Shown here: positions 1 to 10,612 of the stretch, piece by piece | Numbering within the stretch: position 1 is the first letter of the stretch | How the letters are laid out: each line of letters starts with the position of its first letter | Assembly: GCF_000003605.2 (NCBI RefSeq) | Contig: NW_003142809.1 | Coordinates: 158,400 to 181,941 of the forward strand | Direction of reading: 5' to 3' | Source: Saccoglossus kowalevskii | Taxonomy: Eukaryota; Hemichordata; Enteropneusta; Harrimaniidae | Length of the DNA stretch: 23,542 nt | The notes under the pieces: generated by a model | Databases searched by the model: none | Told to the model about the DNA's origin: nothing | Seen by the model: the letters and a program-made list of their open reading frames with translations, nothing else | Program-made: the position numbers and the translations under genes

Positions 1-287
1 GCAAATGGAAGAACTGGGCTGAGCAATGAGTAGTGTTACCATGAATACAGATGGGTAAAAGGAATGTTATTGGGACTGACAACTAGAACTGCATAACATC
101 TGTTGATGTCAGACTTAATTTAGAAAAATAATACACAGTTTGCAAACTGTTGTCTGTCATGATAAACAACATGCACATGTCAAATCGAGCAGTAGAATTG
201 TTTGCAATCACATACAATGTTCGAAAAAATGGATGTTAACTTTCAAAACAGAAATAAATTATGGAATCAGCGAAAATAAAAACTTAC

Positions 288-3200
288 CAGAAATAGCTTT
301 TTTAAGTAATTTTCGTGCATTAACAAGACGACGGGCTTCCCTTTCTGCAGCTCCATATTGACTTAATAATTTATTAATATCTGTGTCAGGTAAATCTATT
401 AAACTTTCTAATTTTTTAAGACGACTACAAACATCCTGTAATAGATAGAAAAATATTATTGATTACGAGATCTGGTCAAATCACAACCTTATTAATTCAC
501 GATCTAGACAAATCATGATCTAGAGAAATCCATCAAGTCAAATCACAATCTGGTCAAATCACAATCTGGTCAAATCACAATTTGGTCAGATCACAATCTG
601 GTCAGATCACAATCTAGTCAAAACACAATCTGGTCAAATCACAATCTGGTCAAATCACAATCTGGTCAAATCACAATCTGGTCAGATCACAATCTAGTCA
701 GATCACAATCTGGTCAGATCACAATCTAGTCAGATCACAATCTAGTCAAATCACAATCTAGTCAAATCACAATCTAGTCAAATCACAATCTAGTGAAATC
801 ATGATCTGGTCAAATCACAATCTGGTCAAATCACAATCTGGTCAGATCACAATCTAGTCAGATCACAATCTGGTCAGATCACAATCTAGTCAGATCACAA
901 TCTAGTCAAATCACAATCTAGTCAAATCACAATCTAGTGAAATCATGATCTGGACCAATCAGTCAGGTAAAATAATGACCTGGTCAAATCACCATCAGGT
1001 CAAAATACAATCAATTAAATAAAACTACAAGCTAGTTAAATTATGATCTAGAAAAATTCTGATGATCACCAATGTTTGTGAGAAATTGAGCTGGATGTAT
1101 GAGATTTTAAAATATGTCTTTGAGTGCACGAGACTGGCGCCTGGTACACAAGAACTGGGAAGCATAAATAAAACCAACATGGAATTATAAGCCATATGGC
1201 TGAGTGCATGTACCAGGGAAGCCTCCCTGGAGAGTCATGGCATAAATTAATACAACATATGATATACACATACACAGGTGCTTTCTCAAATAATATTTGA
1301 TGTCACCAGTGAAAGAATAATTTAATTTCAGTCAATCAATTAAATGCATTAATTTATCACCACAGAGTGACATACATTGCAAGACAATGCAAATCAAAAA
1401 CCCATATCACCCCAGTGTGACGCAAAACAGGGCAGATCAAAAACTCATATCACCACAGTATGACGCAAGACAGGGTAGATCAAAAACCCTTATCACCCCA
1501 GTATGACGCAAGACAGGGCAGATCAAAAACCCATATCACCCCAGTATGACGCAAGACAGGGCAGATCAAAAACCCATATCACCCCAGTATAACGCAAGAC
1601 AGGGCAGATCAAAAACCCATATCACCCCAGTATGACGCAAGACAGGGCAGATCAAAAACCCATATCACCCCAGTATGACGCAAGACAGGGTAGATCAAAA
1701 ACCCTTATCACCCCAGTGTGGGGCAAGACAGGGCAAATCAAAAACCCATATCACCCCAGTATAACGCAAGACAGGGCAGATCAAAAACCCATATCACCCC
1801 AGTATGACGCAAGACAGGGTAGATCAAAAACCCTTATCACCCCAGTGTGGGGCAAGACAGGGCAAATCAAAAACCCATATCACCCCAGTGTGAAGCAAGA
1901 CAGGGTAGATCAGAAACCCTTATCAACCCAGTGTGGCACAAGACACGGCAAATCAAAAACCCATATCATCCCAGTATGACCCAAGACAGGGTAGATCAAA
2001 AACCCATATCACCCCAGTGTGATGCAAAACAGGGTAGATCAGAAACCCATATCACCCCAGTGTGGGGCAAGACAGAGCAGATCAAAAACCCATATCACCC
2101 CAGTGTGGCACAAGACAGGGCAAATTAAAAACCCATATCATCACAGTGTGATGCAAGACAGGGGAGATCAAAAACCCATATCACCCAAGTGTGGCACAAG
2201 ACAGGGCAGATAAAAAATCCTTTATAACCCCAGTGTGAAGCAAAACAGGAAGGATCAAAAACCCATATCATCCCAGTAACATGCCACACACTGGCAAACT
2301 TTTTTTATTGTATACGATGCCTGAACATTGTTCTGAGCTTCTGGTGCTATATATGCGCCGTAAACTACAGATGTTGTCAAGTTCACATGTGTGTTTTCGG
2401 AATTATTATTCAGTCCCTCTCAAAAAAAAAACGGTTGAAATTTAAAAACGAATTTGAGGAAATACCACAAACGAACAGAATCCTGTGTAAGCCAGACGCT
2501 TGTGTGAAATAGAACACTGTGAAATCAACAAAATTAGCATACAGGGTGTGCGCTATGATATATTTGTATTCGGTGTTGTTTCAGCAATAGTTCCAATGTC
2601 AACACTCTGTCATCTTACTATGTTGCACTATGGAAATATGCATGTGATGAATATATAATCCAATGATATTTTTTTGTTGGCTGATATCAGCAGACACTCA
2701 TCACTCATGATTACCACCAGAGTCACATCAATCTTGCTAGTGGCTCAGATTGATACAAACCTCTGGCAGTAATCACTCATGTCTGCTGAAGTCATGGGAA
2801 TATATATAAATATCATCTCAAGCTAAGGCGAACAAGACTGTATTTATTATGCCACCTTTATGACAGTAGACAGACATAGTTACCTTGGCTGTAGTTTTAT
2901 TGATATCTACTACTTCAAGCCACTGTTCCAATTTGGGATAACTCTCCAGGGCTCGTATATCTGCACTCGGAACGCCATTGTGCTGCGCTTCCGTCTTGAT
3001 TGCCAGCTGCTTACAAAACAATGACAACAGCTTGCTCTGCAATAAATGGAAAAATAAATTGTTTTTATTTATTTGCATTATGTCACAAAGTGAATACATA
3101 TGGAACGTAAATCACCCCTTACAAGGCAAGGGTCTTCGTTGTCAATTTTTGAAAATTACGCTGGTATCAATTTGTCCATACACCTGTGATATTCATTCTG

Positions 3201-6200
3201 GTTCAAAGGTCACAACGAAATAACAGAAAATACATCTAAATGTTTCACAACAAATGGCGGGAAAATGTATAGCATTGAAATGATTAATTACTGCAAACTG
3301 AGGTGTGGAGGGGGAGGGGGTTTGTCCCTGTATTATTATAGAGAGGGGGAGAGCTTAATTATCAATATAGACACAATATAGGTGATTAACATATTTTATT
3401 GGTATGTAAATTAGTAAATATGTGATGCTATTTTTTGGGGGGGAGAACACTGAGACGACATTGTACAATGATACACATACATATACATGTATACACATGT
3501 CACACTTATTTTATTGTATTGACAGTAGGTATATGTACATGTATCTAACAACAAATACTGTAAAATACTTTATTTTCGCTATTTTCGCTGAAGGAATGAT
3601 TCATTGAAAATAAAATCCAGCGAATATATACCCTTTTTACTATATTTTACATTCAACCTGTCAAAAATCAGTGAAAATAAATTCCATACAAAACACCAAA
3701 AAAGTTTTTTCAGCGAAAATTAATTCCAGCTAAAAAAATGTTTTATAGTGGTTGGTTTGAAATTCTTTTCGTTACTTTATGGTAGCCAAATCTAAATTAA
3801 CGTTCTAATTTTGTCAACATTTATTTCGCCACATAAACGTTCGATAGCTCATCAGAACACCGGGAAGCAAAGAAACCATCAAACAAAATGTGCGAGCTAA
3901 TAATCAAACCTCCATTCTCGCACAGAAACCAATCAGTGGTGCTACGACTCAAAACTCATCTATTGATCATTGGTGACAGCCGAGGAATTAGCGAAAACCC
4001 AACAAACACTTTCACATTATAAAATATATTACAGCAATAATACCACAAAAAAACAGAAGTTAGAAAATTCATGACTGTGTCGTACATGTCTGATGCATTA
4101 TAATTAATGATGCAAAATATTACTTGACAGCCGCATTACATAAAAACACACAGCTAGGGAGCCATAAATCAAGAATTTCTCCTTCACTAGTGTTTTCATT
4201 CATATCCAATATTAAATGATGCCGCAATATAGAAAACTCAAAAGAGAATTGTACAGGTACTCTCATGAGGGAATACTACGTTGAAATAATCACTGGCCTT
4301 ACAAAATATTCTGATCTCCAATTTGTGGAGTAAATACAAATTCAATCGAAGGTATATACTAAACAAGTATCTACATTGTACTCTAGTAGAAATGCACCAA
4401 ATATTGCATTTATTTTCAGGGTTCTGCCCAGCCTGATTTGAGTGCCGGTCGCTAATTAATATTCATGAGTTCATTAATATTTATGAGCTAATTAATATCC
4501 ATTTTTCCATTCTACTAGCTACGATTTAACTACTTTAATTATTTTAACTTTTATTTTAAATATTTCAATGTAAAATTAATCTGCTTTGATAAAAGTGAAA
4601 AAATATATACACTTTATTTTCGCATCACGTCTAAAATACGTATTTTGAGACATTGACCTCTGACCTGGCAGCCATTTTTTTTGGCAAAGCATGTCGTTCA
4701 TTTGTTACGGCCAAAGTGGAAACAAGAATTTAATTGTTTTCTTTCCCAATGGAATTCTGGTAAATCACATTAATAGTGAGAAATAAGTATTCCTTGTATC
4801 GCTGACTGAATATAGCTTATGAATTTAATTTTATGAACGAGTCATGAAGCCAAAAACATCAATGAAGTTTCCTACACTCGAGTGCAAGTGCAGATTAAAC
4901 GAATGACAGCCTGACGCATCGCTGCCAGTGAAGTGAGCAAGTTATTGTTCAACTCGACAAATCCTACACACGACTAAACTTGTAATGGTAATCCTTCCTT
5001 CTGTTTATTTATCGTTGTCTCCCCTTCCATTATCTTGATGTACGACTTATTCCAATCTGGTTCGTTTGTTAAAACTAACAGAATGTCAATCGGAGAAGGT
5101 TAAAACAAAAACACATTAGGCCGATGTCACACGTGTACGTTGATTTTGAACAGCGGTGTCTTCTTTCATTAAAGTTTTGTTGTGTGTTAATTTTTTGCAT
5201 TGTGTTGTTGTGTGTTAAAACCAACAAGGACAATAGAACAATGATCCAGTGGCCGACATCCTGTGTGTATCATAAACGAATAGAATAGTGCCGGTCGCCA
5301 ACTTTTTGTCCTGGTCGGAAATTCTGAGTGCCGGTCGCTAGCGACCGGCGCCGACCAGCGTGGGCAGATCCCTGTATTTTTATACATAATCATTAAAATA
5401 TGACTTATTTTACGGAATTTATGTGCCCTACTAATAGAGTAAATATGGTACATCTGTATCTCATATCTTTCAGGCGATTTATTATATACATTGTATGATC
5501 ATATCAAACAAAAATTGAAAATGAGAATGCAGTTTTAAATTTAATGTCAAAATACATCACCAGCAGCAATCCTGAAATGTACATTTGCCTAAATAAATTT
5601 TATGGTATGTGGAATTATTATACTGAGCTTGAAATAGTTGCTGAAATGACTTGAACCTGTAACACAGTATGTACGATCATGATACAAAGTTTGGATGAAA
5701 TCGCTCTGTTCATCTCTGAGAAACAGTTTTGGCCTTTTATAAAAACTGTGGTTTTAGGTTTTCAGACAAAATGGCCATCAATTTGACGAATTTAATAAAA
5801 TCACAAAATAACACAAAGTAAGCTAATTTCAACTGAATCCAGGAATATATTAGTGAAGAATTTGCATGCACATGAATAAAAACAAAATGGCCGCCAGTCG
5901 GCAATTTGTGTTTGAATCTTGAAAAAAATATGATATGTACATGTAAATGTAACCCAATATGGAAGATCAAGCATAATTCATCTCTGGGGAGCAGTCTCAG
6001 ACGTGTTTAAGCATCAGAATTTAGCAATTTTGAAGACCAAAATGGCCATCAATCAGCCATACTTTATGGTGATGGTGATGAAAACTTAAGTCATCATACA
6101 TGGTATGTGTATTAAGTTTGAATGTGATCGGTCAAAGAATGGCTAATTGTCATAACAATAAACAAAAATGATTAACATATTTTATTATTATGTAAATTGG

Positions 6201-9200
6201 ATGATGACAATGCTGTTTATCAAATTCCACAGAATATTTTCACAATGTTACAAGAGTACAACTACAGAAGCCCTCAAAGTTTTTTTCCCTAGTAGTCATT
6301 GGCAACCAAATTAAAATGGATGGTAGCCAACTGAACAGTAAAAATTTAGTAACCAAGTACAAATCTGTTGGTTGGCAGAATTTATTATGCTTACAAATAT
6401 ACCATAAACTACACAGAAACAGCAATTAAAATTTAGATGCGACTTGTATTATTATTGGCCGACACTGATTCACTGATGAGATCTACTTTTTACCGCAAAC
6501 ATTGTGGTTTATTACCTGAACTTACAAAGCTATTGTTTTACATCACTTCATTACAATAATTAAATATGGCAAGTACAAGTGCGCCACCAAGAGTTGACAA
6601 GCTGTATAATCTATGTAATGTCACAGAGAAATTGTCGCTAGTCAAATTTTGTTTAGATCCCAATCAGTGACCTAAATATTTACTTTGATTCAGTTGCCAT
6701 GGCGACCAAATGGTCACAATCTAGAGGCCTGTAGAGTTGTATTTATTAGAAGGAGTCTTCATTTCTAAGCAAGAGGTCACCCCAAAAAAATATAGACAGC
6801 TGACACTGAAACTCTATACTTGTGGATAGACAATGGAGCTTAATTGCCATAACAATGAATTACAACACAGGTGATCAATACAATCCATTGTTATATAAAT
6901 TACCCACAGGCTCAATTCTATGCTAACATACAGAGAGTCCAACCTGTTACAATATAAATCATGACTACAATTTCACATGCACTCGGTATTATGTTTTATC
7001 AAGGTTTATAACTTAAAGGCCGGTGGTCGACGTGCCGCGTCCTGTTCGATATGGGACTCATAGCAACGTATACAACACGTGTAAAATACATTGTTTGTTT
7101 ACATGAAATTTGTACATGCACTGTGCAGCGACTACCGCCCTTTAAGCACAGTGATGTACAATGATATATGCTGAAGATCTCATGAGAAACGAACTTTCAC
7201 ACTTTGCGAGTATTGAAAGCAATTTCTGTCCATGCACATCAATAGAACGCATCACAGAACGCAGAAGATGCTTAGAATAGTTTGATTGCACAAACCGAAA
7301 CAAGCGAGTTGAATGTCGCATTCAAAAATGAAAACGCACGCACTCCAGATTCCACTATTTTGGCTTCACTAATCAGTTTTTTTCACAGACTTACAAATTT
7401 GCATTAGTATTTCCAGAAAATGTTTGTCTTGCAATAATATGATTATCTCACAATATGAGTGACTTGTTCAACTCACGCGAGATCTTCGTCGCATATCACA
7501 CCCTCCTTGCCTACCCTTATCTTATACATCCTTGATTTTATATAATATGCGGTAACAATTATGTCTGATCACTGGTATCATTGTGGTTGTTGCAACAGAT
7601 ACTTGATCAATCAATCAGAGTTCAAATCACACCTAGGGCTGGGTGAGCTGGCCACAAACCGAAGGGGATAGAAGACAGCAACTGGTAGAGAATCTCATCC
7701 CCCACATGCTTGAATTGTTCTTGTTGCCACCAGGATATCACATTAAATTAACACCATCATTATAGGAAGGTCACACAGACCTGTCATATCAAACCAAATA
7801 TGTGCATTTTGCCATAGAATTCATATCATACGCTTTGTCATTGCTGCTCCCCAAATAGAAATACTAGTAAATTAAAAAAAATGCCAATGTGAAAATATCA
7901 TTATAATGTTTTCTTCATACAATGTATGTTTTGCATCTATGGAATGATTGATATGACAACAAACACACAAATACAGTACATGTATATGAGTACATCAGTA
8001 GAAAGTAGGTCATATATCCAGGGAAGTATGCTACGTGGTACAATATGGTTCAAGTGTTATTTAACATTTACCTAGTTTAGCTTGCTTTCAAAACTACCAC
8101 ATACTTAAATTGCACAGAGTAATCTGCTAAAATATGTCTCAAATTAGTAAGAAAAAACCATGAATGAATAAGTTGAAATTTTTGAGGACAATAATATTCG
8201 CTTTAATAGCTGTAAGTTTCAATGAAAAAGCAAAGCGAGCAGATACATGTAGCCAGGTTGGACGTTATAATACGCATGGACTATACTATTAATATTAAGT
8301 TATTGTCAATTTTTTGGGCTGGGTGCATATGAACTATATTTTTTTTTAGGAAATATACAATGACAGGTGTGTGTTTTCTGTGTGAGAGGTAGGGAGTATG
8401 ACACCTAAAATGTAATCAGTCATGAAAAAAATAATTTGTACTACTGGTATCAAGGGTACTGCAAGTAATGGCCACCCAGCTGGAAAGATTCATTGACGTC
8501 CATGTACCATAGAGCTAAATGAATGTACAAGGGTGCAATATTGGACACTAAACAAGACTGTACAATAATAGAAACACAACCTTCCCCCTTCAAGAAGGTC
8601 ACCTGTAATCCTATTAGCTTTGGCACCAGCAGACAATAACTGGAGCCCTTTTATAGTGTGAAGTGTTTTACATATCAACAGTAGGTGTGAATTCCCCTGG
8701 GAAAATCATTGCTTCAATGACAACTTGCACCAAGGAGGTGTGAAAAACTCCCTAGTTCAATGAAGGTCTCATGTGCCAGGGATGAAGTGAGTGAAAAACT
8801 CTCTAGCTTAATGATGATCATGCAACTAGAGATCAAAAGTGTTCGAGAAACTCTCTAGTTTAATGAAGATTATACAATCAGACTTGAAATGTGTGTGAAC
8901 AAATCTCTAGTTTAAAGAAGACCCTGTGGGACCAGAGATGAATTGTGTGTGAAAAATCTCCCTTGATTAATGAAAATGACCAAGAAGGAACCCTGTGTAA
9001 AAAAAGAAAAACTCCCTAGTTTAATGAACATCAAACAACCCAATGTGACCATGGTTAAATTGTGTAAAAATTAAAAATACTCCCTAGTTTAATGATAATC
9101 AAGTGCCCAGAGAACAGTTGTCTGAAAATTTCCTATTTTAATTAACAGAGATAAATGATATAGTATAGAAGCTTTATGTTCCCATATCATTTAAGTTCAG

Positions 9201-10544
9201 AATAAATTTTAGCAAATATTGGGACTTCAAATGCAATTTGTTGAGTCGTGATACAACATCCATGTAGGTGGTTGTCTAGGTAACTTCAAACTCTATGTAA
9301 AAATACAACTTACATAAAATTGTTAGGCAAGGTTACCTGTTCAGCTGACAATCCACAAAAGTTAATAGGTGTCTATAAATGAAATCTGAATCTAAACTCC
9401 CCAAGGACATCTTTACAAATCATATAACTGTCCTGTTTACAATGAAAGTGCATTCAACCTGTGAAGAAATAACTTTGTGTCTTCTTCACACTATTTGCAC
9501 CATCAGATCACCACCGATAATTCAACTGCGTGTGATGTTTGCAAACACATGCATGTTTTTGAATCTATTTTCGATTTATTGATCTGACACAACATACCAT
9601 ATTTAAAGCAGAGGGACTGATCCAGTGTTTAAATTAAACATTTTGATGCATTTCTGATGGCAGGTACGTTGTAGGGAATTTTAACGTGCACTGATTAAAA
9701 GGGCAGATAAAGGAAGTATGGGTCAGTTGTGAAATTACATTGACGTATTAATCACCGTATCACGCAAATAACCAGGAAGGTGGGCGGCTTGTTTGTTTGA
9801 ATGAAAACGTAAGGGGAAGCCCCGAAAAAATAATAACACTGGAAGTGGGGCAAAATATTATAATCCGGAAATTTGACTGAATAAGGCCATAAAAGATACA
9901 GTGAAAATATTTCAATACATATGATTAAGCGAATTCACAACTTGACAATAATATATTTATTCACAGATGAGCAGCCGCTGACGCAGTATGTGCGATATCC
10001 GGAACGCCATAATGTCTGCCATTCCGACAACGGACAGGATATTATACAATATAGAGACCAAATCAAGTAACTAGAACCCCGCGTTATTTGTGCCGGTGAG
10101 AAGTACGTTAAAAAAATAAACCGTGCATAAAATTCAACAGAATAATTACGCTGTTACGAGGTGGATTTTACAGCAAACCCCTCGATGACAATGGAGTGAT
10201 GACGAGGGACTTGCGTCGGCATGCATTGATCGTGCTGTTGCATCGCATTGAAGGTCACTGGTTTTGATCGATGGATAGTTGGCCACACCATCACCTATCT
10301 GGAGGTTATAAAACATATTTACTTACCTCGGCTTGTCTAATTTCCTTCTGAATTGTCAAACTTGAGTTATGGCATTGCGTTCGCAGGCCAGCCAGTAAGG
10401 ATAGTTGACTATTGATCACTGTCTGTATAGTGAGACACTCAAACCAGGCGCCTTTCGGTGTAGGATCTCCCCCTGACATAGCTTTACCTATTTCCTTACA
10501 AACTCCAAAACGATGAAGGTTGGCTCGTAGGAGGGAGACAGTCG
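288..10544 (-). CDS. Uncharacterised helical protein, 5' part of a gene running off the left edge
   Basis: Three exons are supported on the minus strand: 10327-10544 (72 codons after a 2-nt phase start), 2884-3036 (51 codons, phase 0 at both ends) and 288-435 (49 codons plus 1 nt). Each has a good acceptor (TTTTTACAG, TTATTGCAG, CTATTACAG) and a GT donor (GAG|GTAAGTA, AAG|GTAACTA, CTG|GTAAGTT), and all three join in frame without a stop. Peptides include TVSLLRANLHRFGVCKEIGK, GGDPTPKGAWFECLTIQT, ALESYPKLEQWLEVVDINKT and DVCSRLKKLESLIDLPDTDI. The protein is rich in Leu, Lys and Glu, and the third exon (EREARRLVNARKLLKK) looks like amphipathic helix or coiled coil. I see no catalytic motif, signal peptide or membrane span and do not recognise the family. 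It lies head-to-head with RFC5 across a very short promoter, so co-regulation in proliferating cells is a reasonable inference. The 3' part lies outside the window; introns are about 7.3 kb and 2.4 kb. Confidence 0.8.
469..1060. repeat. 16-bp minisatellite with a 160-bp higher-order unit
   Basis: The unit is close to TCAAATCACAATCTGG, with variants at A/G in TCARATC and at TCTGG/TCTAG. About 27 core copies occupy roughly 530-955, with decayed copies on both flanks. The variant pattern beginning at 661 recurs at 821, exactly ten units later, the second copy being one unit shorter, so the array grew partly by block duplication. It lies in the minus-strand gene's intron, just upstream in transcription of the exon at 288-435. 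Confidence 0.93.
1379..2277. repeat. 43-bp minisatellite, about 21 copies
   Basis: The unit includes GCAAGACAGGGCAGATCAAA followed by AACCCATATCACCCCAGTAT and a variable GA. Copies are head-to-tail without spacers. A three-unit (129-bp) higher-order pattern is visible: the block starting CAAGACAGGGTAG at 1681 repeats at 1810. Because 43 is not a multiple of 3, translation cycles through all frames and yields chance open frames with a 43-residue superperiod; these are not treated as genes. Intronic to the minus-strand gene. Confidence 0.95.
2278..2883. other. Intron sequence without recognisable features
   Basis: AT-rich intron of the minus-strand gene between the 43-bp array and the exon at 2884. 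No coding exon, repeat array or inverted-repeat element was recognised. Confidence 0.5.
3557..3749. mobile_element. Possible short MITE-like palindromic element
   Basis: Left end ACTGTAAAATACTTTATTTT and the reverse complement of the right end (ACTATAAAACATTTTTTTAG) are similar, and TTTTCGCT / AGCGAAAA words are arranged in inverted fashion inside. No clear target-site duplication was found. Similar TACTGTAAAAT-type repeats are common in bivalve genomes as far as I recall. Confidence 0.35.
3750..4416. other. Intron sequence without recognisable features
   Basis: Unique-looking AT-rich intron sequence between two repeat elements; no exon or repeat recognised. Confidence 0.4.
4417..5374. mobile_element. 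Non-autonomous hAT-like DNA transposon, 958 bp
   Basis: The left end reads CAGGGTTCTGCCCAGCCTGA and the reverse complement of the right end reads CAGGGATCTGCCCACGCTGG. The similarity continues inward to a shared GCCGGTCGCT, giving imperfect terminal inverted repeats of about 37 bp. Flanks carry a perfect 6-bp direct repeat TATTTT (4411-4416 and 5375-5380). The CAGGG...CCCTG ends are typical of the hAT superfamily, which usually makes 8-bp duplications; 6-bp variants exist. The right end holds several GCCGGTCGC words and a 20-bp perfect palindrome at 5330-5349. No transposase ORF is present. Confidence 0.65.
5330..5349. repeat. 20-bp perfect palindrome in the hAT-like right end
   Basis: GCCGGTCGCT is followed directly by AGCGACCGGC. 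Together with the copy at 5290-5298 and the one near the left end (4445-4453) it marks subterminal GCCGGTCGC boxes, plausible transposase-binding sites. Confidence 0.7.
5700..6120 (-). repeat. Dispersed repeat family, AAAATGGCC-bearing, minus orientation
   Basis: Recurring words include CATCTCTGAGAAACAG (and a diverged CATCTCTGGGGAGCAG), ACAAAATGGCCATCAAT, AAAATGGCCGCCAGTCGG and CCAAAATGGCCATCAATC. The same words occur in reverse orientation at 14010-14250 (GACTGGCAGCCATTTTGGTC) and 18180-18620. Period inside the copy is roughly 120-250 bp. The family is not named here. Confidence 0.5.
6121..7012. other. Intron sequence; one short shared motif
   Basis: No exon recognised. GATTAACATATTTTATT..TATGTAAATT near 6170-6199 is almost the same as a segment at 3383-3414, so part of this stretch is a low-copy dispersed repeat. 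Confidence 0.4.
7017..7141. mobile_element. TTAA-flanked MITE, 125 bp
   Basis: TTAA at 7013-7016 and 7142-7145 bracket a short element whose ends are inverted repeats: AGGCCGGTGGTCG on the left and AGGGCGGTAGTCG as the reverse complement of the right (11 of 13 match). TTAA duplications are typical of piggyBac-type transposition. It has no coding capacity and is locally more GC-rich at both ends than the surrounding intron. Confidence 0.6.
7150..8735. other. Intron sequence without recognisable features
   Basis: AT-rich intron of the minus-strand gene. A minus-strand open frame at 8490-8678 has a protein-like stretch (TIKGLQLLSAGAKANRIT), but its splice borders are weak and its neighbours already join in phase 0, so no exon is called. 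Confidence 0.4.
8736..9140. repeat. Degenerate ~54-bp tandem repeat, about 8 copies
   Basis: The motif GTGTGAAAAACTCCCTAG followed by TTTAATGAAGATCATG recurs at about 8740, 8788, 8841, 8893, 8947, 9004, 9070 and 9121, with substitutions and small indels. Lies in the first large intron of the minus-strand gene. Confidence 0.75.
9141..10326. other. Intron sequence without recognisable features
   Basis: Intron of the minus-strand gene adjoining its exon at 10327. No exon, inverted repeat or tandem array was recognised here; the segment near 9960-10250 is somewhat richer in CG dinucleotides than the rest. Confidence 0.4.
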
Positions 10545-10602
10545 CTGTAAAAATGTCATTACGAGTGTATACATTTGGGCTGCGAAATCATAACATTTCC
10601 AC

Positions 10603-10612
10603 CAAGAGCCAT
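10603..10612 (-). CDS. Possible first coding exon of the minus-strand gene (M-A-L plus 1 nt)
   Basis: The minus-strand ATG at 10612 lies in a good context (CCAAGATGGC). Unspliced, it meets a TAA after 17 codons. A GT at 10602-10601 (CTTG|GTGGAA) would leave one extra base, exactly what the 2-nt phase of the next exon at 10544 needs, giving an N-terminus MALA-TVSLLRANL. The implied intron is only 58 nt, short for this locus, with a fair branch region and a TTTTTACAG acceptor. Alternatives are an upstream non-overlapping first exon, or initiation at the internal Met of the 10327-10544 exon (MSGGDPTPKG). The open frame of that exon also extends upstream to a TGA near 10589 without an ATG. Confidence 0.4.

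Noticed and set aside
1066-1275. 69-residue minus-strand ORF
   Set aside because: No recognisable family, and it lies between two repeat arrays in an intron; composition fits chance.
1632-2213. Overlapping plus-strand ORFs with repeated peptides (QKPISPQ, KNPYHPS)
   Set aside because: They lie wholly within the 43-bp tandem array and arise from its frame-cycling; there is no independent coding evidence.
1379-2277. CRISPR-like array
   Set aside because: Repeats are head-to-tail with no unique spacers, inside a eukaryotic intron; it is a minisatellite.
2978-3223. Plus-strand ORF over 2978-3223
   Set aside because: Antisense shadow of the well-supported minus-strand exon at 2884-3036.
3307-3352. 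G-rich stretch as a G-quadruplex
   Set aside because: It has only two closely spaced long G-runs plus a distant third, so it does not meet the four-run rule.
8490-8678. Minus-strand ORF with TIKGLQLLSAGAKANRIT as a possible exon of the left gene
   Set aside because: Splice borders are weak, and the flanking exons already join in phase 0 without it.
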